Source: Eutreptiella sp. 'Long Island Sound 2002' (taxonomy: Eukaryota; Euglenozoa; Euglenophyceae; Eutreptiales; Eutreptiaceae). From it: a stretch of DNA of 64,000 nt. The stretch lies in assembly GCA_964036045.1 (NCBI GenBank), contig OZ038382.1, positions 145,340,961-145,404,960 on the forward strand. Reading direction: 5' to 3'. This document shows positions 10,906 through 22,480 of this stretch, piece after piece; the stretch's first letter is position 1, and every line of letters begins with the position of its first letter. The notes beneath the pieces were generated by a model that saw only the letters and a program-made list of their open reading frames with translations, was not told the DNA's origin and made no database searches. The position numbers and the translations under genes were made by a program.

Positions 10906-12295
10906 AAGATATACGCGCGCGGCACCTAGCACAACGCTACACAGCCCTCGACAGCCAAACAGCCAGAGGACTGCCCAGTCGTGGCGATGTCAATGAGAGC
11001 TTCAGCAGCTGACGCGTTGTACTCCGGGCTTTCCACCGACTCGGCGACGGATTCTCGTTTCCTAGGGTCCATGATGCTAGTAACGTCCGTGTCCAAGGCA
11101 GCAAAGCCCAGGTTGATGTGATTGATCCCGATCTCTCGGACTCGCCGCTCGGGCGTGCCTTCACGGGCAAGAAGCAGCCCGCCAGGTGGCGGCCACGGCC
11201 CTCGGGGACAAACATCAACAACAAAGAAAGCATTATAGCTTCGTGCTACAATAATGAAAGGTAAAAAAAAACGTAAAATGAAAGGTAGAAAACCCCTTCA
11301 CCTAGTGTGAAGGAGGGACAGACAGGGGGACGTGCAAGCTCTAATATATTGTACGTTGGGGGGGGGGGGGGCGTTGTCCACAACGGCGGGGTTTTTCATG
11401 TTGCACCAGGTCAAGGGGCAGTGGCCTTGCCAGCATGGTAACGCTAGAAACAAAACCATTGTAGAGTGCGATGAAATGTACAATGCACAATTCAATGGTT
11501 GCTTTGTTTAGGTGTGTCTTACATGGAGGTTCAAGGGGTTTAATTTGACTGTTGTGTAGGGTTAAAATGAGGCAGCATTCGTTGAGGAGGTAGATCACAG
11601 CCATTATGGCAGCAAACATGCCTACCGCCTGTCAATTCCGATCCTGTTGCGAATGGACAGTATGGTACACAAGAACGCTTGTGGGGGTTTCAACTGATAT
11701 CCCTCTCCCCCGTGACCCCTTGCTTTCAAATGACCCCCTCCCATCCCAAGGTGTCAAGAGCAATGCCATGTGTCATGTCACCCTCCCCAAGTCATCCGAA
11801 ACCTCTTGACCCCCCCTCCCCCCCAAGGCGTGCTTCGGAAACAAAAAGCAATTGAGGAGGACCTCCCAACCGCAACCCTTCAGAGGTTGTACAGAATACC
11901 ACTGGAGATATAAATATGTTGCACCATACACCTTGGCATGTTTGAGCGCCCCAAAATTCGATTCAGGGGGGTAATGTTCAATGTAGCACCAAAAAGGCCG
12001 GAGGGGGGGCGGGGGTTCAATTGACAGGGCATGAAGCATGAAGCATGGTGGTCACACAAGAACAACACATCAAAGATGACTGGGTTGTCTATGAAAATTA
12101 CCTGCCGAATTTGTACCCCCCCCCCCCCTGCAGGTCGGTGAGTATCAGTGAGTTTGTCCTTCATGCTGTGAGGGGGGGTGTGTGTGGCAAACCTCTCAGC
12201 CTGTGCATCATCCAACCCACCCCAGTCATTTCTGCCCTATCCAATCCACCCCACCCCTTCCCACTCCAACCAGCCCCACAACACGACACATGACA
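10906..12295. other. No gene seen; G- and C-homopolymer tracts
   Basis: No open frame here carries a recognisable motif. The stretch contains a run of 14 G (11358-11371), a run of 13 C (12116-12128) and several shorter C/G runs. Confidence 0.4.
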
Positions 12296-12540
12296 CAACA
12301 CAACACAACACAACACAACACAACACAACACAACACAACACAACACAACACTACACAACACAACACAACACTACACTACACAACACAACACAACACAACA
12401 CAACACAACACAACACAACACAACACAACACAACACAACACAATACGACACAACACAACACCAACACAACACACAATGCAATCCACCACACCACACCAAG
12501 CCCCAACACAACACACCACAACACAACACAGACACCAGAG
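12296..12540. repeat. Pentanucleotide (CAACA)n microsatellite
   Basis: Almost pure 5-bp repeats of CAACA from about 12296 to 12470, decaying into related ACACC/CACAA sequence to 12540. It produces long Thr/Gln/His/Asn or Cys/Val/Leu frames that are not genes. Confidence 0.9.
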
Positions 12541-12606
12541 CACAAGACTGCGTCTCTTCACTGTAATGTTTACACCACAGTGTCCCCAAGAGACGCGTGT
12601 CATATG

Positions 12607-12632
12607 CCCCCCCCCCCCCCCCCCCCCCCCCC
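12607..12632. repeat. C26 homopolymer
   Basis: A run of 26 C, followed at 12648 by another run of 10. See the finding on homopolymer tracts. Confidence 0.9.
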
Positions 12633-12908
12633 AACTTATTGACAGGACCCCCCCCCCTGCGCGTCAAAGGAAGATGACAACAGACGCAGAAACTGCCCTG
12701 ACCGGGGCTGGAAAACAGTGCAGGGCACTTCACTGCAGATCTCCAGTCTCAGTTGGTGCGTGCCCTGGACCAATCCATTCCCCAGTCCTGGCTGTATCAA
12801 CAGAGGCGCTGTGGCACTTCACCGGAGAGGTTCGGACAGGGTCGGCTGGCGATTCATCAATGAACTGCCGTCCGGGGATCAACGAGGGGCTGTCCTGAAG
12901 AAGCTCCC

Positions 12909-13245
12909 TTACCCTGGGCCCATAGACTGCAGGAGAGTGTCCCCGCCCAATTGCTGGCTGCTGACCAGATCAAGTTCCAGTGCGGTGGTGTAATCACGGA
13001 TGGCAGCATCAAATTCCCCCTTGGCGTCATAGGCAGAGCCCCGGTTGAAGTATGCGTTGGCGTTCATGGGTTCCAGCTGCAGCACCTTCGTGAAGTCTGC
13101 AATGGCCTTGTCATACTCTTCCTTCTTGTCGTATGAAATGCCGCGGTTGTGGTACGAGTGGACGTTGTTCTCGTCGAGTTGCAGCACACGATCGTAGTCC
13201 TGGATGGCCTTATCATACTCCCCCAGCCTCGCATAGCTGTACCCC
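12909..13245 (-). CDS. TPR-repeat protein, exon 4 (last exon seen)
   Basis: The minus strand encodes three TPR units (Y..RG.SY...GEYDKAI.DY..VLQLD type), continuing the repeat rhythm of the exons at 16-18 kb. The exon starts after an acceptor TTCTACTACAG at 13246-13247. Joined to exon 3 it restores ..NNR-GYSY.. in frame (exon 3 ends in phase 2; this exon supplies one base). The frame stops at TAA 12909-12911. A strong donor-like AGG/GTAAGG overlaps that stop, so further exons to the left are possible, but I see no more TPR units there. TPR proteins are helical scaffolds that bind partner proteins; this one has runs like those of the TTC6-type family. Confidence 0.8.
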
Positions 13246-16018
13246 CTGTAGTAGAATCAATACAACAAAACACAGCAGGAATGCAAACATGGACACAAAC
13301 ACAAACAAAGAAACAACACTACAACACTACGCTGCAGCACACAAATACAAACACACACACAAATGTCCCCCTATGTCCCCTACCTATGCTCCTAGGCTTA
13401 TCCTGGGAAAGGGGGTTGTATGTATGATATGTTGACCAAAGCCTCCATGATAAAGCCTCATTCATAAGCGTGCGGAAAGAAAAAACATATGTCATATTGC
13501 AAAAACGAGAGTTGGGGAGCCCGTTCATGAAGTCACCGTGACAAAGCCCCAACCGCTAACTTCATGACTTTGGGGTTGGCATGCAGGGCCATTTTGCCCC
13601 ACCCCACGAGCACATATCTCGACTTGCCCTCTGACTTGCCCTTCCATGGGGTCACCAACCTCAGGGCGAAGCAACAAAACTGGTAAAGAAGAGTGCATCA
13701 AATCAATTCACTTTGCGTCATGAGCAACCATCACACCACAGAGCAATGGTCTGCTCAAACAAGCAAAGCAAAGCAAGGATTAGTAGGGGAAGGGACGAGA
13801 TGAGAGGAACTAGGGAGACAACAACATGCCATCCAACAGGCCATCAATATCAATGAATTAGCTCATCTGCACTTTGCTTCCTTTGCGACGAAGGAGAATG
13901 CCAAGTTGATACATCTACAGTGTTGTCACTTTGTGGGCATGTTTGGACTGAAGTTGTGGTTCCCTTACCATGTTTGCCCCGCTGTTCTTGGTCATCATAC
14001 TGTGACCCACCACAGCAGATGGAAACAACAATATCAAATCCAAAAGCAACAAAAACACTCAAACACTCAAAAAATAAAGTAGAAGCGCGAATCACCCAAT
14101 ATCAAAACATAACTCAAAAATACCTCAAAACAAATATCTACTTTGGTTTGACAGTGAGCCCCCACCCCCTTGTTTTGGGCCCCAAGGCCCATGCCTTAGA
14201 GGTTGGGGGAAGGGGGGGCGGGACTCCGTGCCAAAGATGAATCAAGTTGCTCTGCCTCCACCTCTTGGTCATGTGCTGAAAGAGTGCTGAGGTCTAGATT
14301 TATGTTTGCATGTACATAACCCCTGTCTATGCGGAGCTTGGGCTCTGTTGGCACTGCATGTAGCCACCTGCCGACCGCAACAGGTACCCGCCCCCCAAGC
14401 TTCTTGCGAGAGCAACACTACAGTCCCAAAATTTGACGGAAACAACATCTACTGTTGCTCTAACAAGGGTGTTGCTCTCGCAAAGGGAGGGGGAGGGGGG
14501 TGAGAGGCGCGGGAAAAGAGATTGTTTTTGGTGATGCAGTGGGGGGGGGGGGGGGGGCAGGGGCATCAGAAGGAGCAAGATTTGGATTTGATGTGGGGCC
14601 AATTTTAAGGCTTACAAGTAGGGGACGCCGCATGCGGGAAGGCACAGAAAGGGGGTATCAGGTACAGAGGGAGGCCTAGCCTGGTTCCACTAGGCCTGTG
14701 TTGTGTGATGGTGGTCATGGAATGCTCTCTGCCGGGGCACCGCTCCGGGGCTGCACAGTACATCTGAGGTGCTGCCATTGTGGCTATTTATGTATCGCTT
14801 CCCTTGCTGCCGAAGCTCCTGGGGGCGTTGGCTGCCCCTGCCTTGGCTGCCACATAACTTTCTGGAGGGGCCTCCAAGCCCCCTGCTGGAGCAGCAAAAT
14901 CTACCGGGAATTCTGCTCCTCCTACTGTTGCCGTTCCTGTGGAGTACCCCTGCGGGTGCTGCTCAGGCTTCCGGGGGGGGGGGGGGGGGCTGCCCCTGCT
15001 GCCACTCCTGGCTGCCACTGCTTTATGCTCTGGGGGCGTCAGCTGTGCTCGCTATTACCACTCAATGCCCGCAGGCCTTGCCCCTCCTGGGGCTGCGATG
15101 TTCTCGATCTTCCAGGAGGCCTGTGTGGCCCCCGGCTGCAGCAACAACATCTTCTGAAGGCCTCCACTGCTCCCCTGCTGTTGCCGCTCGGTCTTGTAGG
15201 TGCCTTGGCTGCCCCAATGCCGCCCTTCTATGCGGCACTGCTCTGATCATCATGTGGCCAGTGGATCATACATGTGGGATGCCCATTTCCGAGAACTACT
15301 CCTGAGTACTCACAATTGAACAATTTGAGTCAGCCCCCCCCCCCCCCAAATCTATGTGCGCCCATCCCCTCCGAAAAATGGTGTTTGGTGTCCTGGCCAG
15401 TTTTGGCAGCACCTTCACAGTACCCCCTCTCCCCACCCTCCTGCCCGGGATGGGCACCCACTGTTGGCGTCAGGAACCTTGGAAATTTGCTTGCACAGTA
15501 AGGCGGTCCAGAAGAGTGCAGCGTCTTAGCGGTGTAGCAGCGCCTCCACCTGACATGTTTGACCATTACTGGATCCCTGAGAAACCCATCGACCCAAAGC
15601 TCATCTGGCCAGAACATCAAATACTATGCACAGTGGCCAACAGTCGAGTGCCATAGAGGAGAGGGCTGCAGTGGGGTCGCATACAGGTAGCCTTTGTTAC
15701 TATAGCCTTCTTGGTGCAGTTGCCCTTGTCTCTGGTTCCACGCATTCTTACTCCTGGTGGGCGAGAGCATTGTGTGCCACCACATATGCTGTCCGCCCCC
15801 AGGGCGTCACACTCCCTTGGCAGCACCCAGGGCCTGTGTGCCCACAGGCGCCCAGGGGAAGGGCGCTGAGACCTAATTCATGGGAAGAATTGATTGATTG
15901 ATAGAGAGACGAACAGAAACAAAAACAAATGCAGAAAATTTGCCATTTCAGGCAATGCACTCCACAGGAAAGGGGGAAGCCCATCCCCCCATCACTCTCT
16001 GCACAACAGCCGGGCCAC
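13246..16018 (-). other. Intron 3 of the TPR gene (2.8 kb)
   Basis: It begins with the donor GTGGCC at 16018 and ends with TACAG at 13246. Its contents include runs of 17 G (14541-14557 and 14973-14989), a run of 14 C (15334-15347) and a stretch rich in CTGCTGC-type triplets (about 14700-15250) that yields Cys/Leu-rich frames which I do not believe are genes. Confidence 0.65.
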
Positions 16019-16424
16019 CTGTTGTTGAAGGTGCGCACATTGTCAGGGCTCAGCTCAAGCGACTTCGTGTAGTCCTGAATGGCGAGGCCGTACAGCCCCG
16101 ACTTGCGCTCCGCAAAGCCCCGGTTGTTGTAGGCGGCGGCGCTGTTCGGGTTGAGCTCAATGGCTTTGGTGTAGTCGGCGATGGCGTCCGCGTACCGCGC
16201 GATGTTGCGGTACGAGAAGCCACGGTTGTGATAGTACGTGGCATTGGTGCTGTCCAGGCGTATGGCCTCCGTGAAATCGGCAATGGCCTCTTCGTACTGC
16301 TGCTGATGGTCGCACACCAGCCCCCGGGAGTTGTAGGTGCTGCTGTTAAAGCCGTCGAGCTCGATGGCCTTTGTGAAATCCGCACTCGCCTTATCCAACT
16401 TGCCTAGTTTCTCGTACAGAGTCC
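16019..16424 (-). CDS. TPR-repeat protein, exon 3
   Basis: This exon encodes four TPR units, with repeated motifs such as DFTEAIRLDSTNATYYHNRG and DYTKAIELNPNSAAAYNNRG. The acceptor is CATCCGCAG at 16425-16433 and the donor AACAACAG/GTGGCC at 16018-16019. The length of 406 bp equals 2 + 134 codons + 2, which fits the phases of exon 2 (ends with one base) and exon 4 (starts with one base). Each unit is 34 residues with the usual Gly/Ala/Tyr pattern. The open frame continues into both introns, so the exon ends rest on splice signals plus loss of the TPR pattern. Confidence 0.85.
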
Positions 16425-17587
16425 CTGCGGATGGAGACGAGATGAGACGAGAGGCGGGGCGTGTCGGCCTCCACTTGCCCTGTATGCTTGGACATGCTTT
16501 GACAAAGGCGAAAGCGGGGGGCCTTCGGGGGAGCACTTGCGCCGCACGCACACAGCGTCAAATGCTCCCCCATGGACGTGGAACAAGGAAGGACCCATGC
16601 ACGACTCCAGATCCTGGTCGATGTAAGGCCCAACGAAGACTGGCCTACCCGACGCCCCTGGGAGAAGCGCTGAGGCATTGTGGCGACCTCAACAATCGTT
16701 CTGCTCGCGGGGTGGCATCGCTCGCCGCAGGAGCAGAGGGCTGGACAAGAGGGCCCGCTGGTCGCCGTGCGCACGCCCTGGGCAGCAACGCCCCCCCCGC
16801 ATGCCTCCTCCATCGTGGTCCTGTAAGCGGATCACAACAGAATCGTCCTCTTTTGGGGGGGCCTCAAATGGCCAGGTTGCAATGTCCGCATTGGGCTCTG
16901 GCCGCGCCTGCCTCACGGCTGGCATCGCCTACGGTCCGGGTTCGCCATAGTCCAGCGCTGATTCTGTGCTTATGTTCGTCCCTCCATCCCGCCCTCTGGT
17001 CCTACTGGTGCTTCGGACTCTGCTGGGTCATGCGCGCATACGGGTCAGGGGTCACTCGCTTTGTTGGGGGGGGCCGCACACAGGTCAACAAGCGCTCCAC
17101 ATACGCACGTCCTGGTATGCATATGCAGCAATGTTCGGCAGTTCAATCCATAGTGTTCTTTTTTTTGGGGGGGGGGGGTCCGGCCCAGGGCCCGTACTCT
17201 GACTCCTCCCCTGTTACAAGCATGATGAAGTGTGTCATTCGCCCCCAACTCCCTCTTTACGGCCATGGCTAGTGCCGGAGGGATAGGGGTCTGCTGCGGG
17301 CAGGAGAGCAAGGGTTCTGCAGGAAGGTTGGCAGGAGCCAGGACAGGGCTGTGCCTGCTGCACACGCGCAGCCCTGTCCTGACGCACAGCCCTGTCCTGA
17401 CGTGCGCGCAGGCAACGTCATCCTGCGTGTCAGAGTTGTGGCATTGGTCTGGTTCACGCTTGGTGTATTTCAGAGTCACGGATTTGAGATAAAGGGTGCG
17501 CTCTTCATGGCCCATTTGCCCCGTGCTCTGTTATCGCTTGTTATCCTTACGCCTATCGCCCACCACGCGCAGGTGCGAACAGGGCAC

Positions 17588-18125
17588 CTCTGTTGTGATA
17601 TGCATTAGAGTTGCTGGGGTTGATCTGGATGGCTGCGGTGTAGTCCGCAACAGCCTTGGGGTACTCCTGCAACTTGTCAAACGAGAAGGCCCTGTTGTAG
17701 TACGCCTTGAAGTGTTTGGGGTTGATTTCGATGGCTTTGGTGTAGTCCTCAATGGCCATCGGGAAGTTCCCCATCTTCCGCCGGGAGAACCCTCTGTTGT
17801 GGAAGAAATCCGCGTTAGTGGACTCCAAGGTGACGGCGAGCGTGAACTGCTTGATGGCCTCCTCGTACTGCCCGACGCGATCATGGGAGATGCCGAGGTT
17901 GTAGTACGTGTAAGCGTTGTTGGGATCAATGGCCAACGCACGCGTGTAGTCCTCGATTGCCTTCGGGTATTCCCCCAATTTGTCGTAGCAAAAGCCACGG
18001 TTGAACAATGCCTTGAAATGGCTGGGGTCGAGGGCCAGTGTTGTGGTGTACTCCCGAATGGCTTTCTGGAGGTCCCCCCTTTTGCGGTACTGAAAACCTC
18101 GTTGGTGATGGTACTCTGCGGACCC
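17588..18125 (-). CDS. TPR-repeat protein, exon 2
   Basis: It encodes five TPR units in 179 codons (YHHQRGFQYRKRGDLQKAI at the start, AYHNR at the end). The acceptor is CTGCTGGCTGCAG at 18126-18138 and the donor AACAGAG/GTGCCC at 17587-17588. The exon starts in phase 0 and ends with one base, and joining to exon 3 gives NRGTLYEKLG without a break. The repeats follow the 34-residue consensus closely, which argues for a functional gene rather than a pseudogene. Confidence 0.87.
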
Positions 18126-18349
18126 CTGCAGCCAGCAGGGTGGCAGGGGATGAGGGCTGCGGGCATTCGCTGCTGGTGGATCCATGTCCAAGAGAGGGAG
18201 GGTGCAGGGGAACCCAGAGGGTGACGCTCAGGGCGGCTGGGGGGGGGGGGTGTCCAGGCAGAGAGAGGTGGGAGGAAGGAGGGAAGCGGGGGCTGCCTCC
18301 ATCCAATCACGCCTCCCTTCATGCCTTCCATACACCCTCCTGTGCATGG

Positions 18350-18790
18350 GGGAGGGGAACCTGTCCCTCCACCCTGTGCTGGTGCACGCAGGGGATGGAA
18401 ACCAGACCCCTGCCCTGTGCTGGTGTGCACAGAGGAGGGGAACCTGTCCCTCTGCCCTGTGCTGATGTACACATGGGTGGGGAAGCTATCCATGGGGACA
18501 GGTTCCCCGCCCCTGTGTGCATCAGCAAAGGGAGGAAGGATAGGCTTCCCTCCCCTCTGCACAGCGGTACAGGGCGAAGGGACAGTTCCCCTCCCCTTTG
18601 CACATCAGCACAAGGTGGAGGGACACGTTCCCCACCCATGTGCACCTCAGCATGGGGCGGAGAAACAGGTGCCCTGCCCCTATGCACACTAGCACGGGGC
18701 GGAGGGACATGTTCCCTGCCCCTACGCACATCAGCACAGGGCGGACGGATGGGTCCCCTGCCACTGTGCACATTACTCTAGGGAGGGGGG
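18350..18790. repeat. 42-bp minisatellite in the TPR gene intron
   Basis: Units of 42 bp of the type GCACATCAGCACGGGGCGGA + GGGACA.GTTCCC.GCCCCT.T repeat head to tail, clearest at 18600-18770, more diverged to 18350. Since 42 is 14 codons, all frames stay open (for example 18038-18781 plus), giving 14-residue protein repeats. It lies between TPR exons 1 and 2. Confidence 0.85.
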
Positions 18791-19599
18791 GTCTGCTTCC
18801 CCTCCCTGTGCGCACCGGTAGCAAACATGAGGAGGCGGCGACACTTCACAGGCGCGAGTAGGGATGCTCGAGGGTGGCTGGGTTTTGGTTCTACACCCAT
18901 GCAGGCATGCAAGCAGCAATCCATCAATCTGTCAATTCACCGTCAGTCTGTCCTGCCCGCCACGCATTCCATTGATATCTGCCGCAAACAGCACCATCTC
19001 AGCGGCCGTCACCCCATTTGGATGTGTGCACCATAGCTAGTACTGTGTGCAGCCGTGGACGGCTCTATGTAGCAATGTGACTGCATTTCAGAATGGTTGG
19101 GTTGTTCACATGCAATTGCACTACAACAAGCCGCGTAAAATCCCAGCTTGCAACTTGAAGAGCGGCGACATGAGCCCTGGGTAACATACAAAATCCGAAC
19201 AGCCCTGGGCAGGCAGTTTGTGCCACTGTATAACGTGCTTTGCCCCAACTCCAACTCCAACTCGCTCCCTCCAATGGGTCCCCTCAGATCGGTGTCCACA
19301 CCCTCGCATGGGACTGTGAGGGGGGAGGGTTTGGGGTGGGCCATGATGTCAAGTTTTGAAATAACCAGCATGATCCTGCAAAGCCCTGCTCCCTCCCTCC
19401 CTCCCACCTTCTGTCATCTCTTCTCTCCCTCTTTCCCTCCCACCCTGCCTGCCTGCCTCCCTCCGTCCGACCCTCCCTTCATCCATCCCTTCATCCGTCT
19501 CTCCCCTACTCCACCCTCCTCCTTGTCCTTAGTTTGATGTCTCTGGTGGTTTCCGGGGGGAAAAAAAGCGCCATTCCTGGACACAAGGGCCACATCCCA

Positions 19600-20877
19600 T
19601 TTGACCCGCCGTTCGACAGCTCTGGAAGCACCAGAAGCTGGAGGGAAACAGAGGAACGTGGCCAGGGAGACCGAGGGCTGCGGGCACACCACATCATCGA
19701 AACTGGAATGGTTTGGACTGGGACCGGCACACGACACCGCCGACATTGCCAACTCGGCAGAGGAAGACACTGAGGATGACGAAGCAGACAGGCTGCCCGG
19801 AGGTTCCTGTGGCTGCAGGACCTGCGGGGCGCTGAGCTGGCTTAAGCCGGAGTGGCTACCATTTGGTTGGGGGTAGAGGGGAAGGGGTCGACGAGGGGCC
19901 AACGGGGGGATGGAGGTAGCCTGGTGCGGCCCAGCCCAAGGGGGGGGCTGCGGGGCCGCCACAGGGCCATGCCGCACGGCGAAGGTGTTCATCGCCACCG
20001 TGGGGCTCATGGGAATGACGTCGGAGGTCACGCTGGTGTTCAAGGAGGCAAGGCTGTGCCCTGAGGTCGGGGAGGACAGGGGTTCCAAAGGCAGCATGTT
20101 GGCGCCTTTGATGGGGGTGCACTCAGGAGACGTCACTCTTCCGACAGAGATCGTCAATTGGGGCTTGCCCTGGGGCCTCCTGCTGCTCTCTGAAGGCGGC
20201 AAGCCCTCCACAGCGTTCACATGAGCCCGGGGGCAGGGCTCACATGGGGGGGTCGGCGCGCCGGGCCACTGCAATTGCCCCTTCACTGCCTCCCGAAGAT
20301 ACTCCTCAAGGGCCTGGGGACTCTTGAACCGCTGCACTCGCGTCGCAGACCGCCGGGGCCTCTGCAGCGCGGCGGAGGCAACCTGATCCATTGACAGGGC
20401 AGCTTGGTAGTCTGCAATGGACAACGCAAAGCTTCCCTTGCGATTGTGGCACGCCGCCCGCGCATACGCCGCTTGGAAATGGTTGGAGCTGAGCTCGAGG
20501 ACTGCAGTATAGTCTTTTATGGCCCTGTCCAGTAGTCCCAGTCCGTCATAGGCTGTGCCACGCTGGAGCAGCGCCGAGATGTGGCTGGGGCAGTGCTCCA
20601 GAAACGTGGTGAAGTCGGTGACGGCTTTCTGGTACTCCTTCCGCTTCATGTGTGCCGCCGCGCGGATCATGAGAAGCTCTGGTCGGGGCTTGTGGTCAAG
20701 CCCTTGGCTACAGAGTTCAATGAGCCTTTCCAAGTCTGGGTCCTTACGGTAGTAGTACGTGCGATTTGGATGGGACTTGGCAGCATCGTCAGCCTCAATG
20801 AAATCCTTGCGTTTGCAGAGGGTGCCCTGCAGGTATGGCTGCAGCTTAGCATCTGGTTCCACACCCTCAAGAGTGGC
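19600..20877 (-). CDS. TPR-repeat protein, exon 1 region (N-terminal TPRs and Ser/Pro-rich linker)
   Basis: A long minus-strand frame (open 21024-19414) encodes about three degenerate TPR units (EYQKAVTDFTTFLEHCPSHI, DRAIKDYTAVLELSSNHFQA and SFALSIADYQAAL, about 20400-20680). A Ser/Pro/Ala-rich, probably disordered segment follows down to about 19600. Upstream of the TPRs is a charged stretch with CKRKDFIEADDAAK. The likely acceptor is near 20877 (CCACTCTTGAG). The 3' end is not certain; exon 2 needs a phase-0 donor and none is strong. The first coding exon may lie further right. It is the N-terminal part of the same gene, judged by strand, order and shared TPR content. Confidence 0.65.
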
Positions 20878-20899
20878 GAGGAGCAGCATCAAGACATCA

Positions 20900-22480
20900 A
20901 CAGACAAACACAGGTGCCTGCAGCCTATATCAATGTGCAGCACAAGATTACAGTCAGGGGTAAATAGAACCGAAATGGAAATATGCCTCCTCGCCCTGCT
21001 GTGTAGGTAAGCAGGCATATGCATGATTCAGACAAATGATGGAACACCAACGGGAGCACACACACTGCACTGTGACACCACAACCTGACACTTGCTCGTT
21101 CACAAGCCGCGCTGTATCACAGAGTGTACCATGGCTCAAAATTGACTGCATCTGAGTGTCTGTTGCAACCGCATGGGTGATCAAATCAACCCGTAGTGTG
21201 AAGAACTCCTTTTGTGGCGATGGGAGGGCTGACAGCACCACAAAAAGCCGCAAAAAACAAAAAGCCAGAGGGCGGAGTCTGTGCACAGAAGTGTTCCTGT
21301 GGTCCATAAGGGGGTGACACATCTGAAACTAAAACTGAGAACGATGGCTACATAACCCATACCTTCTCATTGTCTCCAACATGGAGAGTAATAACATGGG
21401 CCAGTCTACCTCAATAGCACCGGAAGGCTGAGCAGACATAATCAAAAGTGGCGACAGTACCACGGCTGTCTTAATTTCCCTGAAGCCGAGAGGAATCAAA
21501 ATTGCCACATAACCCTGCCTCCTAGGGTATTCAGAGCAGAGAGTGGAAAGAATGCATATTCAGCAGCATACGCCTTGGGTGCTTAGCATAGTGTTGGTTG
21601 TGGGTGTTTTGGCCCAGAATGCCCAGTGCGGGCGTGGCGCGCTACCTTTCCCCCCTGGTGTTGTGCCGACAAGTGGGTAATTTACAAAGGGAAAGTGGAA
21701 CAATGTGTGCCCTCATGTTTGGAGGGGAACAATGTGTGCCCTCATGTTTGGAATATTGTTGATGCAAGCCACTCAATTGCCACACAACATGATGGAGTGG
21801 ATGAACTCGACATTTGTGCATTGTGCTCCCAACAGCACACCAACATACTTTGTGGTGAATGCTGAAAATTCTTGTGCTAAGTTTATTGACCCACACACTT
21901 GTGGGGACACAACTGCTTATCTGGCACACTACATGTCACATGTGTTGAGGAAGTGGAATTCACAGCGTTGGTCTGTTGGTGTGTTGTAAAGCTAGGGCTA
22001 AAGTTGGGATAATTGGTACAAAAGTACAAAGGGCAGGGGGGGGGGGGGTTAACTTCATGGGGGATAAATTCGTGGGAAATTTTCGTCTTTAAGGGAGGTG
22101 GCAAAAGTTTTCCTAGGTGTCGGCAGTGTAGTGCAAGGGCACCACGCCTTTTGATGTCCTTGAGCCGTCCGTTTCTTGCAATGGCGCTTGAAGTTTGCAG
22201 CCCCCCCCCCCCCCCCCCATGTGGTTGCTTCACAAGAACCAACCTCAAAACCACCCAACATCAAAACCCAGCATGCACAATTCCAAAATTGCAGCTTAAA
22301 ATCACAGAGCATTACAGAATGTCCAATTTGCTGTGCCACCACAGCCTTTGACCTCAAGGTTCTTCTTTTTTTATCCAATTGGCTCAACTTGTCCATGCCA
22401 TCCCAATTTCAAACGAAAAATATGCGCCATGGGGCTACGTTTGACTGGAGCACTACTTTTGGAAAAGTGACCTAGATGTT
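20900..22480. other. No gene seen
   Basis: No motif-bearing frame. A perfect 28-bp-type direct duplication occurs at about 21695-21750 (GGAACAATGTGTGCCCTCAT twice). G13 (22036-22048) and C18 (22201-22218) runs are present. Confidence 0.4.

Noticed and set aside
12178-12898. Thr/Gln/Asn-rich and Cys/Val/Leu-rich frames
   Set aside because: They are translations of the CAACA microsatellite and of the C26 run.
14698-15305. Cys/Leu-rich plus-strand frames of about 180 codons
   Set aside because: They lie in an intron of the TPR gene and come from CTGCTGC-rich DNA; no motif.
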